NCBI RefSeq assembly: GCF_900166985.1
Contig: NZ_FUZK01000001.1
Coordinates: 479,288-543,287 of the forward strand
Reading direction: 5' to 3'
DNA from: Acholeplasma oculi
GTDB taxonomy: Bacteria > Bacillota_I > Bacilli_A > Acholeplasmatales > Acholeplasmataceae
DNA: 64,000 bases
Notes under the pieces: generated by a model
The model's database searches: none
Seen by the model: only the letters and a program-made list of their open reading frames with translations
What the model was told of the DNA's origin: nothing
Translations under genes and position numbers: made by a program
Shown: one piece after another, positions 52,725 to 61,794 of the stretch
How the letters are laid out: every line of letters starts with the position of its first letter
Position numbering within the stretch: position 1 is the stretch's first letter

Positions 52725-55370
52725 TTACTTGAGTTCATACCACGTTTTCCCTACATCACAAGATGTTTTTAAACTCACCTTGAGTGGATATGCATCTTGC
52801 ATAATACGAGGTACAACTTCCTTCATCTCTTCTAATTCTCCTGGAACAACTTCAAGGATTAATTCATCATGTACTTGTAAAATCAGTTTAGATTGTTTCT
52901 GATTGTCTTTTAAATATGCATGTAACTTAATCATCGCAAGTTTAATAATATCTGCAGCACTTCCTTGAATTGGTGCATTTAAACTCGTACGTTTACCAAA
53001 TTCTCTTAATGCATAAACTTTACTGGATAATTCAGGAATATAACGTCTTCTCTTTAAAATTGTTTCTACATAACCATGTGTTTTAGCAAACTCAACAATA
53101 TTGGTCATATATTCTTTAATTTCTGGATAAACTTCTAAATATCTTGTAATAAAGCTTTCAGCCTCTTTAACTGTTACACCAATATCTTCACTTAAACTCC
53201 AAGGTCCTATTCCATAAATAATTCCAAAGTTAACTGCTTTTGCACGTCTTCTTTGTTCACTATCAACAACATCGACGTGAAAAACATTTTTAGCTGTTGA
53301 TGTATGAATGTCTTCACCCTCTATAAATGCTGTTTGAAGATTTTTAACATTAGCCATATCTGCTAATACTCTCAGTTCAATTTGTGAATAGTCCGCACCT
53401 AATAAGTAATTTCCTTCACCAGGAACAAACACTTTACGAATTAATCGTCCTTCTTCTGTTCGAATTGGGATATTTTGTAGATTAGGTTCTAAACTTGATA
53501 ATCTACCAGTAAGTGTTAATGCTTGATTAAATATGGTATGTACTTTTTGATCTTTAAATATAGAATCTTTAATTCCTATAAGATATGTTGAATATAGTTT
53601 TGTTAATTGGCGGTAATTCACAATATGTTCAATGATTGGATGTCGATCCATCAAATAATTTAATACTTCAATATCTGTTGAATATCCTGTTTTTGTTTTT
53701 TTACCGTTGGGTAGCCCTAGATGTTCGAATAAAACGTCTCCTAATTGTTTAGGCGAATCGATATTAAAATCAACACCTGCTAATTCCAATATTTTCTCTT
53801 TTAATACAGAAATTCTTTGACTGATTGCTTGAGTTTGTTCTTCTAGTTCTAATGGGTCCACCAATAAACCTTGATATTCCATATCTGCAATGACATCACT
53901 TAAAGGAAGTTCTACATCATTTAATAAACTTGTTTGTTCACGTTCTTTAAGTATGTTTAAAGTAACTGCTTTTAATTTATGAATAATAAATGCTTTTTTA
54001 GCTATATGAGATTCATATAAATCAGAAATCAGTGGTAACCCTTTTTTAGCACCTTTACCGTAAATCTCTTCATCATATGCCAAATCGTTGATGTCAAATA
54101 GCTGTGCAACCGCTGTAAAATCTTCTTTACCAATACTAGATTTTACAATATATGCTGCAAGTAATAAGTCAAAATCTACACCTTCTAAAGTTAAATCTTT
54201 CCACTTTAAAAATACTTTCATCGCTTTATAATCATAAACTGATTTTTTATAGGATGGGTTGGATAAATAATCTTTAAATGAAGGACTTCCTAAAGCCAAT
54301 TCACTTGAAACAAAGTAATGTTTTGATCCAGTCGATAATCCAATACCCCATAAATCCGCTTTATGATAATTGAAAGTTGATAATTCAAAATATAAAGATA
54401 AATCTGATTTTAAAATACTTTCAAGTGTTTTTTCATCCTCAATCAAATCGACTTTAAAATCTTCTATTTTAATTGGTTTATCTTCGTTTGTTGTAGGATT
54501 TTTCTTATTATATGTAATAACAAGTTGTTTTAACTCTAAACGTTTATAAAAATTAAGCAAGTCATCTTCTAAAACATCCATTCTTTGGGTTGCTTCTAAA
54601 CCAAATGGGAGTGGTGTGTTTGTATCAATAGTTGATAATACTTTAGAAAAAAGTGCTTGTTCTTTGAATTCTACTAACTTTTCTCCAAGTTTACCCTTAA
54701 CTTGAGTTGCATTTTCTAAAATATTTTCTAATGTTTGATATTCTTGTAAGAGTTTTACAGCAGTTTTTTCACCGACTCCAGGAACACCTGGAATATTATC
54801 AGATGCATCGCCCATGAGCGCTTTCAAATCAATAAACTGTTCATGTGATAAACCATATCTTTCAAGAAGTGATTCAGGCGTATAACTTTCAACAACTTGC
54901 ATTCCTTTTTTAAGTAAATGTACTGTAATATTTGAATTAACAAGTTGTAGTAAATCTCTATCCGATGAATATACATCCACTTTATAACCTGATTCATCTG
55001 CTAATCTTGCTAGTGTTCCAATTATATCATCTGCTTCATATCCTGGAAGCGAAAATTCTTTAATACCTAAATGCTTAATTAATTCATGAATTAAGGGAAT
55101 TTGACTACCTAATTCCTCAGGCATTTCCTTACGACCCGCTTTATATCCTTCATAGGATAAATGTCTATGTGTTGGTTCTCCAGTATCAAATGCAATCAAC
55201 ATGTGACTATTGGAGAGTTCAATAATTTTATCAATCATCCCGCTAAATGCAAAAACAGCATTTGTATAAATACCGCTTGATGTTTGTAAAACCTTAGCTC
55301 CGGGATATGCAGTGGCGTAATATGCTCTAAATAATATGGAATTTCCATCCACTAAAGTAATATGTTTCAT
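52725..55370 (-). CDS. polA: DNA polymerase I
   Basis: Gap-filling and Okazaki-fragment polymerase, 881 residues. The 5' nuclease domain is intact (LVDGNSILFRAYYA, AFDTGEPTHRH, YEADDIIGTLA, LMGDASDNIPGVPGVGEKTA). The middle 3'-5' exonuclease domain is degenerate, with LYFELSTFN in place of the DxE motif, as in Bacillus. The polymerase motifs are GADYSQIELRVLAD (A), RRRAKAVNFGIIYG (B) and LILQVHDELILEV (C). AAGAGGGG precedes the ATG. First gene of polA, mutM-coaE, dnaB, dnaI. Confidence 0.98.
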   Translation of the reverse strand: MKHITLVDGNSILFRAYYATAYPGAKVLQTSSGIYTNAVFAFSGMIDKIIELSNSHMLIAFDTGEPTHRHLSYEGYKAGRKEMPEELGSQIPLIHELIKHLGIKEFSLPGYEADDIIGTLARLADESGYKVDVYSSDRDLLQLVNSNITVHLLKKGMQVVESYTPESLLERYGLSHEQFIDLKALMGDASDNIPGVPGVGEKTAVKLLQEYQTLENILENATQVKGKLGEKLVEFKEQALFSKVLSTIDTNTPLPFGLEATQRMDVLEDDLLNFYKRLELKQLVITYNKKNPTTNEDKPIKIEDFKVDLIEDEKTLESILKSDLSLYFELSTFNYHKADLWGIGLSTGSKHYFVSSELALGSPSFKDYLSNPSYKKSVYDYKAMKVFLKWKDLTLEGVDFDLLLAAYIVKSSIGKEDFTAVAQLFDINDLAYDEEIYGKGAKKGLPLISDLYESHIAKKAFIIHKLKAVTLNILKEREQTSLLNDVELPLSDVIADMEYQGLLVDPLELEEQTQAISQRISVLKEKILELAGVDFNIDSPKQLGDVLFEHLGLPNGKKTKTGYSTDIEVLNYLMDRHPIIEHIVNYRQLTKLYSTYLIGIKDSIFKDQKVHTIFNQALTLTGRLSSLEPNLQNIPIRTEEGRLIRKVFVPGEGNYLLGADYSQIELRVLADMANVKNLQTAFIEGEDIHTSTAKNVFHVDVVDSEQRRRAKAVNFGIIYGIGPWSLSEDIGVTVKEAESFITRYLEVYPEIKEYMTNIVEFAKTHGYVETILKRRRYIPELSSKVYALREFGKRTSLNAPIQGSAADIIKLAMIKLHAYLKDNQKQSKLILQVHDELILEVVPGELEEMKEVVPRIMQDAYPLKVSLKTSCDVGKTWYELK

Positions 55371-55394
55371 GTCTTTCCCCTCTTCTTAATTGTT

Positions 55395-55403
55395 ATTTTA
55401 ACA
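55395..55403 (-). promoter_or_regulatory. extended -10 promoter of polA
   Basis: Minus strand TGTTAAAAT, 24 bases before the polA ATG. It lies downstream of the palindrome at 55420-55442. Confidence 0.4.
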
Positions 55404-55419
55404 TACATATTTAGAATAA

Positions 55420-55442
55420 TTTCCCACAATATTTGTGGAAAA
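55420..55442. repeat. palindrome with DnaA-box-like arms upstream of polA
   Basis: TTTCCCACAA and TTGTGGAAAA form an inverted repeat with one mismatch and a short AT centre. Each arm read inward (TTTCCCACA, TTTTCCACA) is close to the DnaA box TTATNCACA. It could be a regulatory site, or part of the ffh terminator region. Confidence 0.4.
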
Positions 55443-55459
55443 CTTTTCTAAATAGAATG

Positions 55460-55488
55460 AAAGGTAGTTCTCAAAAGAATCTACCTTT
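55460..55488 (-). terminator. hairpin after ffh
   Basis: Minus strand AAAGGTAG (55488-55481) pairs with CTACCTTT (55467-55460). The T tract is weak (TTTCATT), so termination may be partial. Confidence 0.5.
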
Positions 55489-55494
55489 TAGATT

Positions 55495-56898
55495 TTAAAA
55501 TCGGAACCCGCCTTTTCCTTTACCTTTACCTTTTTTAACCTTGGCTTGAGGTGGTTGGAAACCTTGAGGGTTTTTTTGTAAACGCTCAATTTGTTTTTCA
55601 TCCATTTGTGACATTTGTTTCATCATTTGCTTTTGTTGAACAAGTGATTCTCTTAAACGATTCACATCAGAAACTGATACACCGGCACCTTTTGCAACTC
55701 TTTCACGTCGTCTGGATGATTTATCAATGAGTTCTGGATATTTTCTTTCTTCTTCAGTCATACTTTGAATAATAACATTCACACGGTCAAATTGCTTATC
55801 ATCGACTTGTGAAATGGCTTCTTTCATTTTACCAAGACCTGGAATAAATCCTAGTATCTTAGAAATAGATCCCATTCTTTTAATCATTTTAAATTGTTTT
55901 TGAAGGTCTAAGTAGTTATAACTATCGCTCATCATTTTTTCCATCATTGATTTTGCTTCATCTTCATCAATATTGGATGTTACTTCTTCAATTAAAGTAA
56001 GCATGTCACCCATACCTAATATTCTAGATGCCATACGTTCTGGATGAAACGCTTCTAAACTATCCATTTTTTCTCCGCTACTTGCGAATTTAATTGGAAT
56101 ATTTGAAATTTCTCGAATGGATAATGCAGCACCCCCTCGGGTATCACCATCCATCTTAGTTAAAATGACACCTGTAGCACCAATTTGATCATGGAATGAT
56201 TTAGCTACATTTGCAGCTTCTTGTCCCATCATCGCATCCACAGTTAGTAATACTTCATTAGGTTTTAAAATGTCTTTAACATCTTTAAGTTCTTGCATCA
56301 TGTCAGAATCAATCGTTAAACGACCTGCAGTATCGACAATGACAACATCATATTGATTGTCTTTTGCATATTTTAAACCATTTTTAACAATGACTCTAGC
56401 ATCTTTAATGCCCTCATCATAAACATGAATTCCTAAACCTTTACCTAATGTTTTAAGTTGGTCGATTGCAGCAGGTCTATAAACGTCTGCAGCAATAAAC
56501 ATCACATTTTTCTTATCTTTTTTTCGAATCCATAATCCTAATTTACCAATAGCGGTTGTTTTACCTGACCCTTGTAAACCAATGGTCATAATTGTTGACA
56601 TACCTGTATTTGCATAAATAAGTCCAACCGATTCATCACCCATGACACGTTTTAATTCATCATGAACAATTTTTACAACTTGTTGACCTGGATTTAAACC
56701 ACTTAGGATTTTTTCTCCTAAAGCTTGTTCTTTAACGTTATTCGTAAATTCTTTTACAATTTTAAAATTAACATCGGCTTCTAAAAGTGAAAGACGTACT
56801 TCTCTCATCATTTCTTCGATATCTTTTTCTGTCAGACGTCCTCTACCTGTTGCACGTCTGACAAACATTTGTAAACGATCTGATAATGAATTTGCCAT
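55495..56898 (-). CDS. ffh: signal recognition particle protein Ffh
   Basis: GTPase that binds signal sequences and SRP RNA. The 467 residues comprise the N domain (1-95), the G domain with GLQGSGKTTAIGKLG near 107-121, DVYRPAAIDQL, VDTAGRL, TKMDGDTRGGAAL and GMGDMLTLIEE, then a Met-rich M domain (MMEKMMSDSY, MIKRMGSISKILGFIPGLG). The C-terminus is a Gly/Lys-rich tail. It overlaps ylxM by TAATG. The SRP RNA gene is not recognisable in this window. Confidence 0.98.
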   Translation of the reverse strand: MANSLSDRLQMFVRRATGRGRLTEKDIEEMMREVRLSLLEADVNFKIVKEFTNNVKEQALGEKILSGLNPGQQVVKIVHDELKRVMGDESVGLIYANTGMSTIMTIGLQGSGKTTAIGKLGLWIRKKDKKNVMFIAADVYRPAAIDQLKTLGKGLGIHVYDEGIKDARVIVKNGLKYAKDNQYDVVIVDTAGRLTIDSDMMQELKDVKDILKPNEVLLTVDAMMGQEAANVAKSFHDQIGATGVILTKMDGDTRGGAALSIREISNIPIKFASSGEKMDSLEAFHPERMASRILGMGDMLTLIEEVTSNIDEDEAKSMMEKMMSDSYNYLDLQKQFKMIKRMGSISKILGFIPGLGKMKEAISQVDDKQFDRVNVIIQSMTEEERKYPELIDKSSRRRERVAKGAGVSVSDVNRLRESLVQQKQMMKQMSQMDEKQIERLQKNPQGFQPPQAKVKKGKGKGKGGFRF

Positions 56899-57212
56899 TA
56901 TTCATCCAACTTTCTAAGTTCTTCAATATATTTCATATCTTGAGTTTTAACATATTTTTCAATCAAATCAATTCTTTTTTGACTTAACTTGAATAATCCT
57001 AATTTTTGTTCGAAATCCAATAAATGTTGTTCAGTTTTTTTGAGTTGATCGAATACTGCATTTCTAGACACACCAAAACTTTCAGCAATCTCAAATAAAG
57101 AAAGATCTAAGTGATAGTAATTGGTAAAATATTCTCTTTGTTTATCGGTTAATAATACACCATAATAACTAAAAAGATGATTCAAATACTCAATTTTTTC
57201 TATTTGTTCCAT
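56898..57212 (-). CDS. ylxM: YlxM family helix-turn-helix protein
   Basis: A 104-residue helical protein with a sigma-factor-like helix-turn-helix (LSLFEIAESFGVSRNAVFDQL near 33-53), found between ftsY and ffh in Firmicutes. It assists the SRP pathway in streptococci; its exact role is unclear. Both ends overlap neighbours by one base in TAATG, so the three genes are translationally linked. Confidence 0.93.
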   Translation of the reverse strand: MEQIEKIEYLNHLFSYYGVLLTDKQREYFTNYYHLDLSLFEIAESFGVSRNAVFDQLKKTEQHLLDFEQKLGLFKLSQKRIDLIEKYVKTQDMKYIEELRKLDE

Positions 57213-58168
57213 TAGAAGAATCCTTTAAATAGATTATAAATGTAATCCTCAATATCAAATGGTACCAAATCATCAATCTTTTCACCTAATCCAACATATT
57301 TAATTGGTAAGTTATATAGATGTCTAATTGCTAAAACAATACCACCTTTAGCTGTACCATCTAATTTAGTTAAGACAATACCTGAAAGATCGGTTGCTTC
57401 ATTAAATACTTGTGCTTGATTCATTCCATTTTGACCGGTTGTTGCATCAATAACCAATAAGGTTTCATTCGCACCTTCTGGAATTACTTTTTCAATCACA
57501 CGTTTCATTTTTGATAATTCATTCATTAAATTTATCTTGTTTTGTAATCTACCTGCTGTGTCAATCAATACCAAATCATAATTTTCATTTTTAGCTTTGT
57601 TTAAAGCTTCAAAAATGACACTTGAAGGATCGGTTTGAGCTTCTTTTGAAAAAAAATCAACTTTAGCTCTAAGGCTCCACTCTCTTAACTGTTCAATAGC
57701 ACCTGCACGGAATGTATCTCCTGCAACCATTAAGACCTTTTTACCTTGGTCTTTATACTGTTTAGCTAGTTTACCAATCGTTGTTGTTTTTCCTACTCCA
57801 TTGACTCCAACAAATAAATAAACGTTCACATCGCCTTCAACATATTTCAGTGTTGTATCTACAAATTCGTCTTTTAAATATATTTCAAATAGTTTATCAA
57901 CAATGATTGAACTAATCTCAGAAGGCTGACTAAATTTTTGATGTTCGACTTCTTTTCTAAGTTCATTTGTGAAATGTAGAACAGTTTCTACTCCAATATC
58001 TGCAGATATCAATAAATCTTCAATTGCGTCAAACAAATCATCATTAATATCATGAGATTCATCTAACAATTTCTTTAAATTATCAAATGACTGTTTACTT
58101 TTATGTAAACCCATTTGATACTTATCATTTTTTGGTTTCTTTTTGAATAATCTTGCAAAAAAACCCAT
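57212..58168 (-). CDS. ftsY: signal recognition particle receptor FtsY
   Basis: Membrane-associated GTPase that receives the SRP-ribosome complex. The 318 residues have only a short basic N-terminus (FFARLFKKKPKN) in place of the long acidic A domain of E. coli. The NG domain follows: GVNGVGKTTTIGKLA near 121-135, GDTFRAGAIEQL, LIDTAGRLQNK, TKLDGTAKGGIVL and GLGEKIDDLVPF. First gene of ftsY-ylxM-ffh. GGATGTG is a modest binding site. Confidence 0.97.
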   Translation of the reverse strand: MGFFARLFKKKPKNDKYQMGLHKSKQSFDNLKKLLDESHDINDDLFDAIEDLLISADIGVETVLHFTNELRKEVEHQKFSQPSEISSIIVDKLFEIYLKDEFVDTTLKYVEGDVNVYLFVGVNGVGKTTTIGKLAKQYKDQGKKVLMVAGDTFRAGAIEQLREWSLRAKVDFFSKEAQTDPSSVIFEALNKAKNENYDLVLIDTAGRLQNKINLMNELSKMKRVIEKVIPEGANETLLVIDATTGQNGMNQAQVFNEATDLSGIVLTKLDGTAKGGIVLAIRHLYNLPIKYVGLGEKIDDLVPFDIEDYIYNLFKGFF

Positions 58169-58195
58169 ATGTTCACATCCTTTATAATCCTTACT

Positions 58196-58204
58196 ATTTT
58201 AACA
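58196..58204 (-). promoter_or_regulatory. extended -10 promoter of ftsY
   Basis: Minus strand TGTTAAAAT, 28 bases before the ftsY ATG and directly after the tpx terminator. Confidence 0.4.
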
Positions 58205-58230
58205 TAAAATGGGCTTTAAATAAAACCCAT
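58205..58230 (-). terminator. terminator of tpx
   Basis: Minus strand ATGGGTTTTA (58230-58221) pairs with TAAAGCCCAT (58218-58209) with one mismatch in the stem, followed by TTTA. Confidence 0.6.
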
Positions 58231-58264
58231 TCATGCTTTTAACCTAAATATTTAAATTGATTGG

Positions 58265-58765
58265 TTAAGCAGATTCTTTTTGATCTAGTATTTCAAATAG
58301 TTTATCATAATTCGGATGATTGCTCATTTCATCTAAATATTCTACATAAACAACTTGTCTTTTTGAATCTAAAAGAAATACTGCTCTTGCAAGTAATCTC
58401 ATTTCAGATATTAGTACACTAAATTTTTCAGCAAAATCTAAATATTTATGGTCACTTAAAGTAGTGATATTTAAACCCGCTGCACCGCACCATCTTTTTT
58501 GTGCAAATGGTAAATCATTTGAAATCGTTATAAAATCAATATCCGGGTAAGATGCCAGTTTTTCATTGATGCGTCTGGTTTGTAAATCACAAACCGATGT
58601 ATCTAAACTTGGTACCACACTGATTAACACACTGGGTTTCTTAAATTGACTAAAAAAAGATACATCCTCCAAACTATTATTGACAGTAATAAAGTCAAGG
58701 ACTTTATCTCCAATTTTTAATGGTTCACCGATAAGAGTGATTGGTTTTTGTTTCATAGTTTTCAT
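58265..58765 (-). CDS. tpx: thiol peroxidase (Tpx, atypical 2-Cys peroxiredoxin)
   Basis: Reduces hydrogen and lipid peroxides with thioredoxin. The 166 residues have the peroxidatic Cys59 in VPSLDTSVCDLQTRR and the resolving Cys93 in AQKRWCGAAGL, the spacing typical of Tpx. The C-terminal tail is slightly acidic. GGAGG precedes the ATG. The gene is monocistronic with TATAAT at 58792-58797 and a terminator at its end. Confidence 0.96.
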   Translation of the reverse strand: MKTMKQKPITLIGEPLKIGDKVLDFITVNNSLEDVSFFSQFKKPSVLISVVPSLDTSVCDLQTRRINEKLASYPDIDFITISNDLPFAQKRWCGAAGLNITTLSDHKYLDFAEKFSVLISEMRLLARAVFLLDSKRQVVYVEYLDEMSNHPNYDKLFEILDQKESA

Positions 58766-58781
58766 TATATAAAAACCTCCT

Positions 58782-58797
58782 ATACATATGTATTATA
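58782..58797 (-). promoter_or_regulatory. -10 and adjoining palindrome of tpx
   Basis: Minus strand TATAAT is at 58797-58792. It is followed by the 12-base palindrome ATACATATGTAT (58782-58793), which would lie at the transcription start and could be an operator. No good -35 is seen. Confidence 0.4.
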
Positions 58798-58814
58798 TGT
58801 TAAGAGGTTCATTT

Positions 58815-59996
58815 TTAAAATCTTTTCGCACGAATCATGTCAAATGGATGTACTTTAAACGGAATATGGACTAAAACGTGTTCACGGGCTCTAGCTGCTC
58901 TCGTAATTTCTTCACCGTCTTTATTAAACATTTTAGTGTTATTAAAAACTTTGCTTTCGTGAACTGGTGAAAAAACTTCAAGTTCTTCCATTAAGAATAC
59001 ATTTTTAGTTTCTACTGTTGCCATTTTTGTTTCTTCATTATAATCAAGGACTAATCCTACAAAGTTTTGCATGACTCGCTCACTTCTTTTTTCAAAGAGC
59101 TGCTCACTAACTTCTGGTAATCCATGAAAGAATCCATGAGACGTTTCTCTATTTTCTGCATGTTTTAACATATCTTCATACATTTCATAATTTTGAATCG
59201 TTTTTGTTTTCGTATATTCATCGATTATTCTTCGATACGTTTGAACAACAGTTGCAATATAATGTAGAGACTTCATACGGCCTTCTATTTTAAGTGATGC
59301 AACACCCATATCGATTAAACGTGTGATTTCTCTAACAGCACTTAAATCTTTAGATCCCATGCTAAAAGGCACTTCATGTTCTTTTTGAAGGGATTTTTGA
59401 TAATCAAAGAACCATCTACATGTATGCGCACAACCACCTCTGTTGGCATCTCTATTGGTCAAGTGATTAGAAAGTGCGCACCTTCCACTATAACCTGCAC
59501 ACATACCACCATGAATGAATACTTCTATTTCAGTATCTGTATGTTTTGTAATATAAGCGATTTCTTCTAAGTCCATGTCTCTTGCTAAAACAACTCGACT
59601 TGCGCCTTTTTCTTTCCAATAATTAACAGTTGGAACATTCATAATGGATTGCTGCGTTGAAATATGTACTTCTAAAGATGTATTGTTTAATGCTGTTTCA
59701 ATAATAAATGGGCTTGCAGCAATAATTGCGTCCACCTTCGCAGCTTCTAAAGATTTTAAATATTCAATTAGACCTTCTTTATCTGCTTCATGTGGAATAA
59801 CATTTGTTGTGACGTATACTTTTTTTTGTCGATCATGAGCAAACTTACAACCTTCAACCAAATCATCATACGTAAAATTAGATGCATTTGCACGTAAACT
59901 AAACTGTTTACCACCAACAAATACGGCATCAGCTCCGTAAAGAATTGCAATTTTTAATTTATCTAAGTCTCCTGCTGGAGCGAGTAGTTCAATCAT
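58815..59996 (-). CDS. trhP: U32 family protein, TrhP-type tRNA hydroxylation protein
   Basis: A 393-residue U32 family member. ELLAPAGDLDKLKIAILYGADAVFVGG is a typical start, and the U32 signature lies in IEVFIHGGMCAGYSGRCALS, with further Cys in GGCAHTCRW. Four Cys in this region could hold an Fe-S cluster. In B. subtilis and E. coli such proteins are needed for prephenate-dependent 5-hydroxyuridine at tRNA position 34; peptidase activity is doubtful. The frame starts with a GTG at 60005, but AAAGGTG there serves the ATG at 59996. It overlaps the companion gene by 8 bases. Confidence 0.9.
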   Translation of the reverse strand: MIELLAPAGDLDKLKIAILYGADAVFVGGKQFSLRANASNFTYDDLVEGCKFAHDRQKKVYVTTNVIPHEADKEGLIEYLKSLEAAKVDAIIAASPFIIETALNNTSLEVHISTQQSIMNVPTVNYWKEKGASRVVLARDMDLEEIAYITKHTDTEIEVFIHGGMCAGYSGRCALSNHLTNRDANRGGCAHTCRWFFDYQKSLQKEHEVPFSMGSKDLSAVREITRLIDMGVASLKIEGRMKSLHYIATVVQTYRRIIDEYTKTKTIQNYEMYEDMLKHAENRETSHGFFHGLPEVSEQLFEKRSERVMQNFVGLVLDYNEETKMATVETKNVFLMEELEVFSPVHESKVFNNTKMFNKDGEEITRAARAREHVLVHIPFKVHPFDMIRAKRF

Positions 59997-60870
59997 CGAT
60001 TTCACCTTTTATTGTGGATTCTTTATGTAAAAATGCTTTATGAAACGTATCCTGATAGGTTTCATTAATTGTTTTTAGATCAACTGTTGGTTTTCCATTC
60101 TCTTGATAATATGGAAGAATCCATGTAGCATATAAATCATCCTTAAATATCGTATCAACCACTAAATAATCAATATGTTGTCTTAACATATCAAGTTCTT
60201 CAATAGTTTCAAAAACATGACCTCTAAATACATGAGTTCCAGCATCATCTTCTAATAAAGGATAGTTTTCATCTAAACGTTTTGCTTCTTTTAATGTAAT
60301 ATCATAATTTAAATGATCTTGATTTTCTACTTGCATATAGTCATGATATGTTTTAACGATTTGACGTTTAGAGTAAAACATTGTCATGTGTCCATGACCA
60401 AACATAAATGCCTTATATTTCTTATTTTTAGTAATAGAAAGTATGTCTTCTAACGTAATTTCTTTGGATAAAAATGCACCCATGATACCATCATGAAATA
60501 AATAATTAAAATCAACTTCATTTGTCAGTAATGTTTCAGGATTATAAACGACCTTATCGATTTGATATAAGGTTTTAAATACCGATAATAACCCTAAATC
60601 AGAAATAATATAACCTGTAACCAATGACATATCTATAGTTTGTAAAAAAGTCTTAATCTGATTAAGTTCTTTATCCGTATAGAGACGATTAAACTGTAAA
60701 AAGGATTCTTTATTTAAATCCTTTAATTTTTTAAGTATAAAATCCAATTGAGATTCAGAATCCATTGTATATGTTTTAGAGTATTGTTTAAATGATATTA
60801 ATAATCCATCTGCATGAACCATAACTTCTTCTAAATTATGGATATCATGGAGTGTTGTAAGTATTTTCAT
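59989..60870 (-). CDS. U32 family companion protein (YrrN-like)
   Basis: A 293-residue protein that resembles the TIM-barrel part of U32 proteins but lacks the Cys cluster. Recognisable stretches are ADGLLISFKQYS near the N-terminus, FMFGHGHMTMFYSKRQI near 155-171 and DDAGTHVFRGHVFETIEELDML. It corresponds to the shorter of the two U32 genes found side by side in Firmicutes (yrrN-yrrO). It may be a structural partner of the protein encoded downstream. GAGGT precedes the ATG. Confidence 0.85.
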   Translation of the reverse strand: MKILTTLHDIHNLEEVMVHADGLLISFKQYSKTYTMDSESQLDFILKKLKDLNKESFLQFNRLYTDKELNQIKTFLQTIDMSLVTGYIISDLGLLSVFKTLYQIDKVVYNPETLLTNEVDFNYLFHDGIMGAFLSKEITLEDILSITKNKKYKAFMFGHGHMTMFYSKRQIVKTYHDYMQVENQDHLNYDITLKEAKRLDENYPLLEDDAGTHVFRGHVFETIEELDMLRQHIDYLVVDTIFKDDLYATWILPYYQENGKPTVDLKTINETYQDTFHKAFLHKESTIKGEIDD

Positions 60871-60895
60871 ATATACCTCATTTCTTACCTAAATG

Positions 60896-60924
60896 ATTTT
60901 ATATCTTGATTCTATAAAAGTCAA
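60896..60924 (-). promoter_or_regulatory. promoter of the U32 gene pair
   Basis: Minus strand TTGACT (60924-60919), a 17-base spacer and TAAAAT (60901-60896), 25 bases before the ATG. Confidence 0.7.
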
Positions 60925-60981
60925 AGGAAGTTATAAAATGGAGACTCTCATACGATAAATATTGTAATTTTTACCGTATTT

Positions 60982-61014
60982 AAAAAAAGGTCTAGCTGCA
61001 AATTGCAGCTAAAC
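60982..61014 (-). terminator. terminator of the ABC exporter operon
   Basis: Minus strand GGTTTAGCTGCAA (61014-61002) pairs with TTGCAGCTAGACC (61001-60989), followed by seven T. Confidence 0.85.
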
Positions 61015-61023
61015 CCATTTGAA

Positions 61024-61794
61024 TTAACCGTTTTTTAAATTAAGTTTATTTGTCATAATTTTATTGGTGATGATAAAACTTGCAACACCAATAGCGAGTA
61101 TAAATATAAGTTGAATGACTAAAAGTGGTGTGATCGATTGAAATATATTGGATTCATCTAATTCAAAGAACCCTGGATTGATGATAAGATTAATCCCTAA
61201 ATTAATTACACTTAGAATTTGGTTTAAAACATAGTATCCAATAAAATATAAAAACACATATAACCATTCACTTTTGTTAAAACTAAACCCAAATGATAAT
61301 GCACTATAAAATACCAAAATCATAACTAGACTTGTTAAAACAAATGAAGCAACAGTTATACTTAACATAGGAAGCATGGTAGCATCTGCTTCAATCATCT
61401 GCTTAATCATGTCCATTGGAATAAGTTTAATCCAAATAAGTAATAAAACACCTACTGAAAGTACAACTAACCAAACTGTAAATGCTGTAACCATTTTATA
61501 GATTAAAATCTGATACTTCTTTAAAGGTAGTGAATGAGTGAAGTAACCTTCATCTTTTAGCATCGTTTTATAGTATCGTTGAAGTATTAAAAAATAAGTA
61601 AATAATATTAAACTCAGTACACCAATAATACTAATGACATAAGCTGTACCACTAAAAAATGATAATACAGCATAACTTAAACTAAGTTCATTTAAACCAA
61701 TATATACTAAACTAAGTAAAATACTTCCAATGAGTAAAAACTTAAGTTCTTTAATGTAAAAGATAAATTCCCATTTAAATAGTTTTTTCATCAT
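61024..61794 (-). CDS. ABC transporter permease
   Basis: A 256-residue membrane protein with six TM helices: KWEFIFYIKELKFLLIGSIL at the start, a LILQRYYKTMLKDEGYFTHS loop after the second TM, and a short polar C-terminus. The DEGYFTHSLPLKKYQIL stretch is typical of YtrC/D-type and other Firmicute ABC-2-like permeases. Substrate unknown. It overlaps the ATPase gene by 20 bases; AAGGAGG precedes the ATG. It would dimerise and pair with that ATPase. Confidence 0.88.
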   Translation of the reverse strand: MMKKLFKWEFIFYIKELKFLLIGSILLSLVYIGLNELSLSYAVLSFFSGTAYVISIIGVLSLILFTYFLILQRYYKTMLKDEGYFTHSLPLKKYQILIYKMVTAFTVWLVVLSVGVLLLIWIKLIPMDMIKQMIEADATMLPMLSITVASFVLTSLVMILVFYSALSFGFSFNKSEWLYVFLYFIGYYVLNQILSVINLGINLIINPGFFELDESNIFQSITPLLVIQLIFILAIGVASFIITNKIMTNKLNLKNG

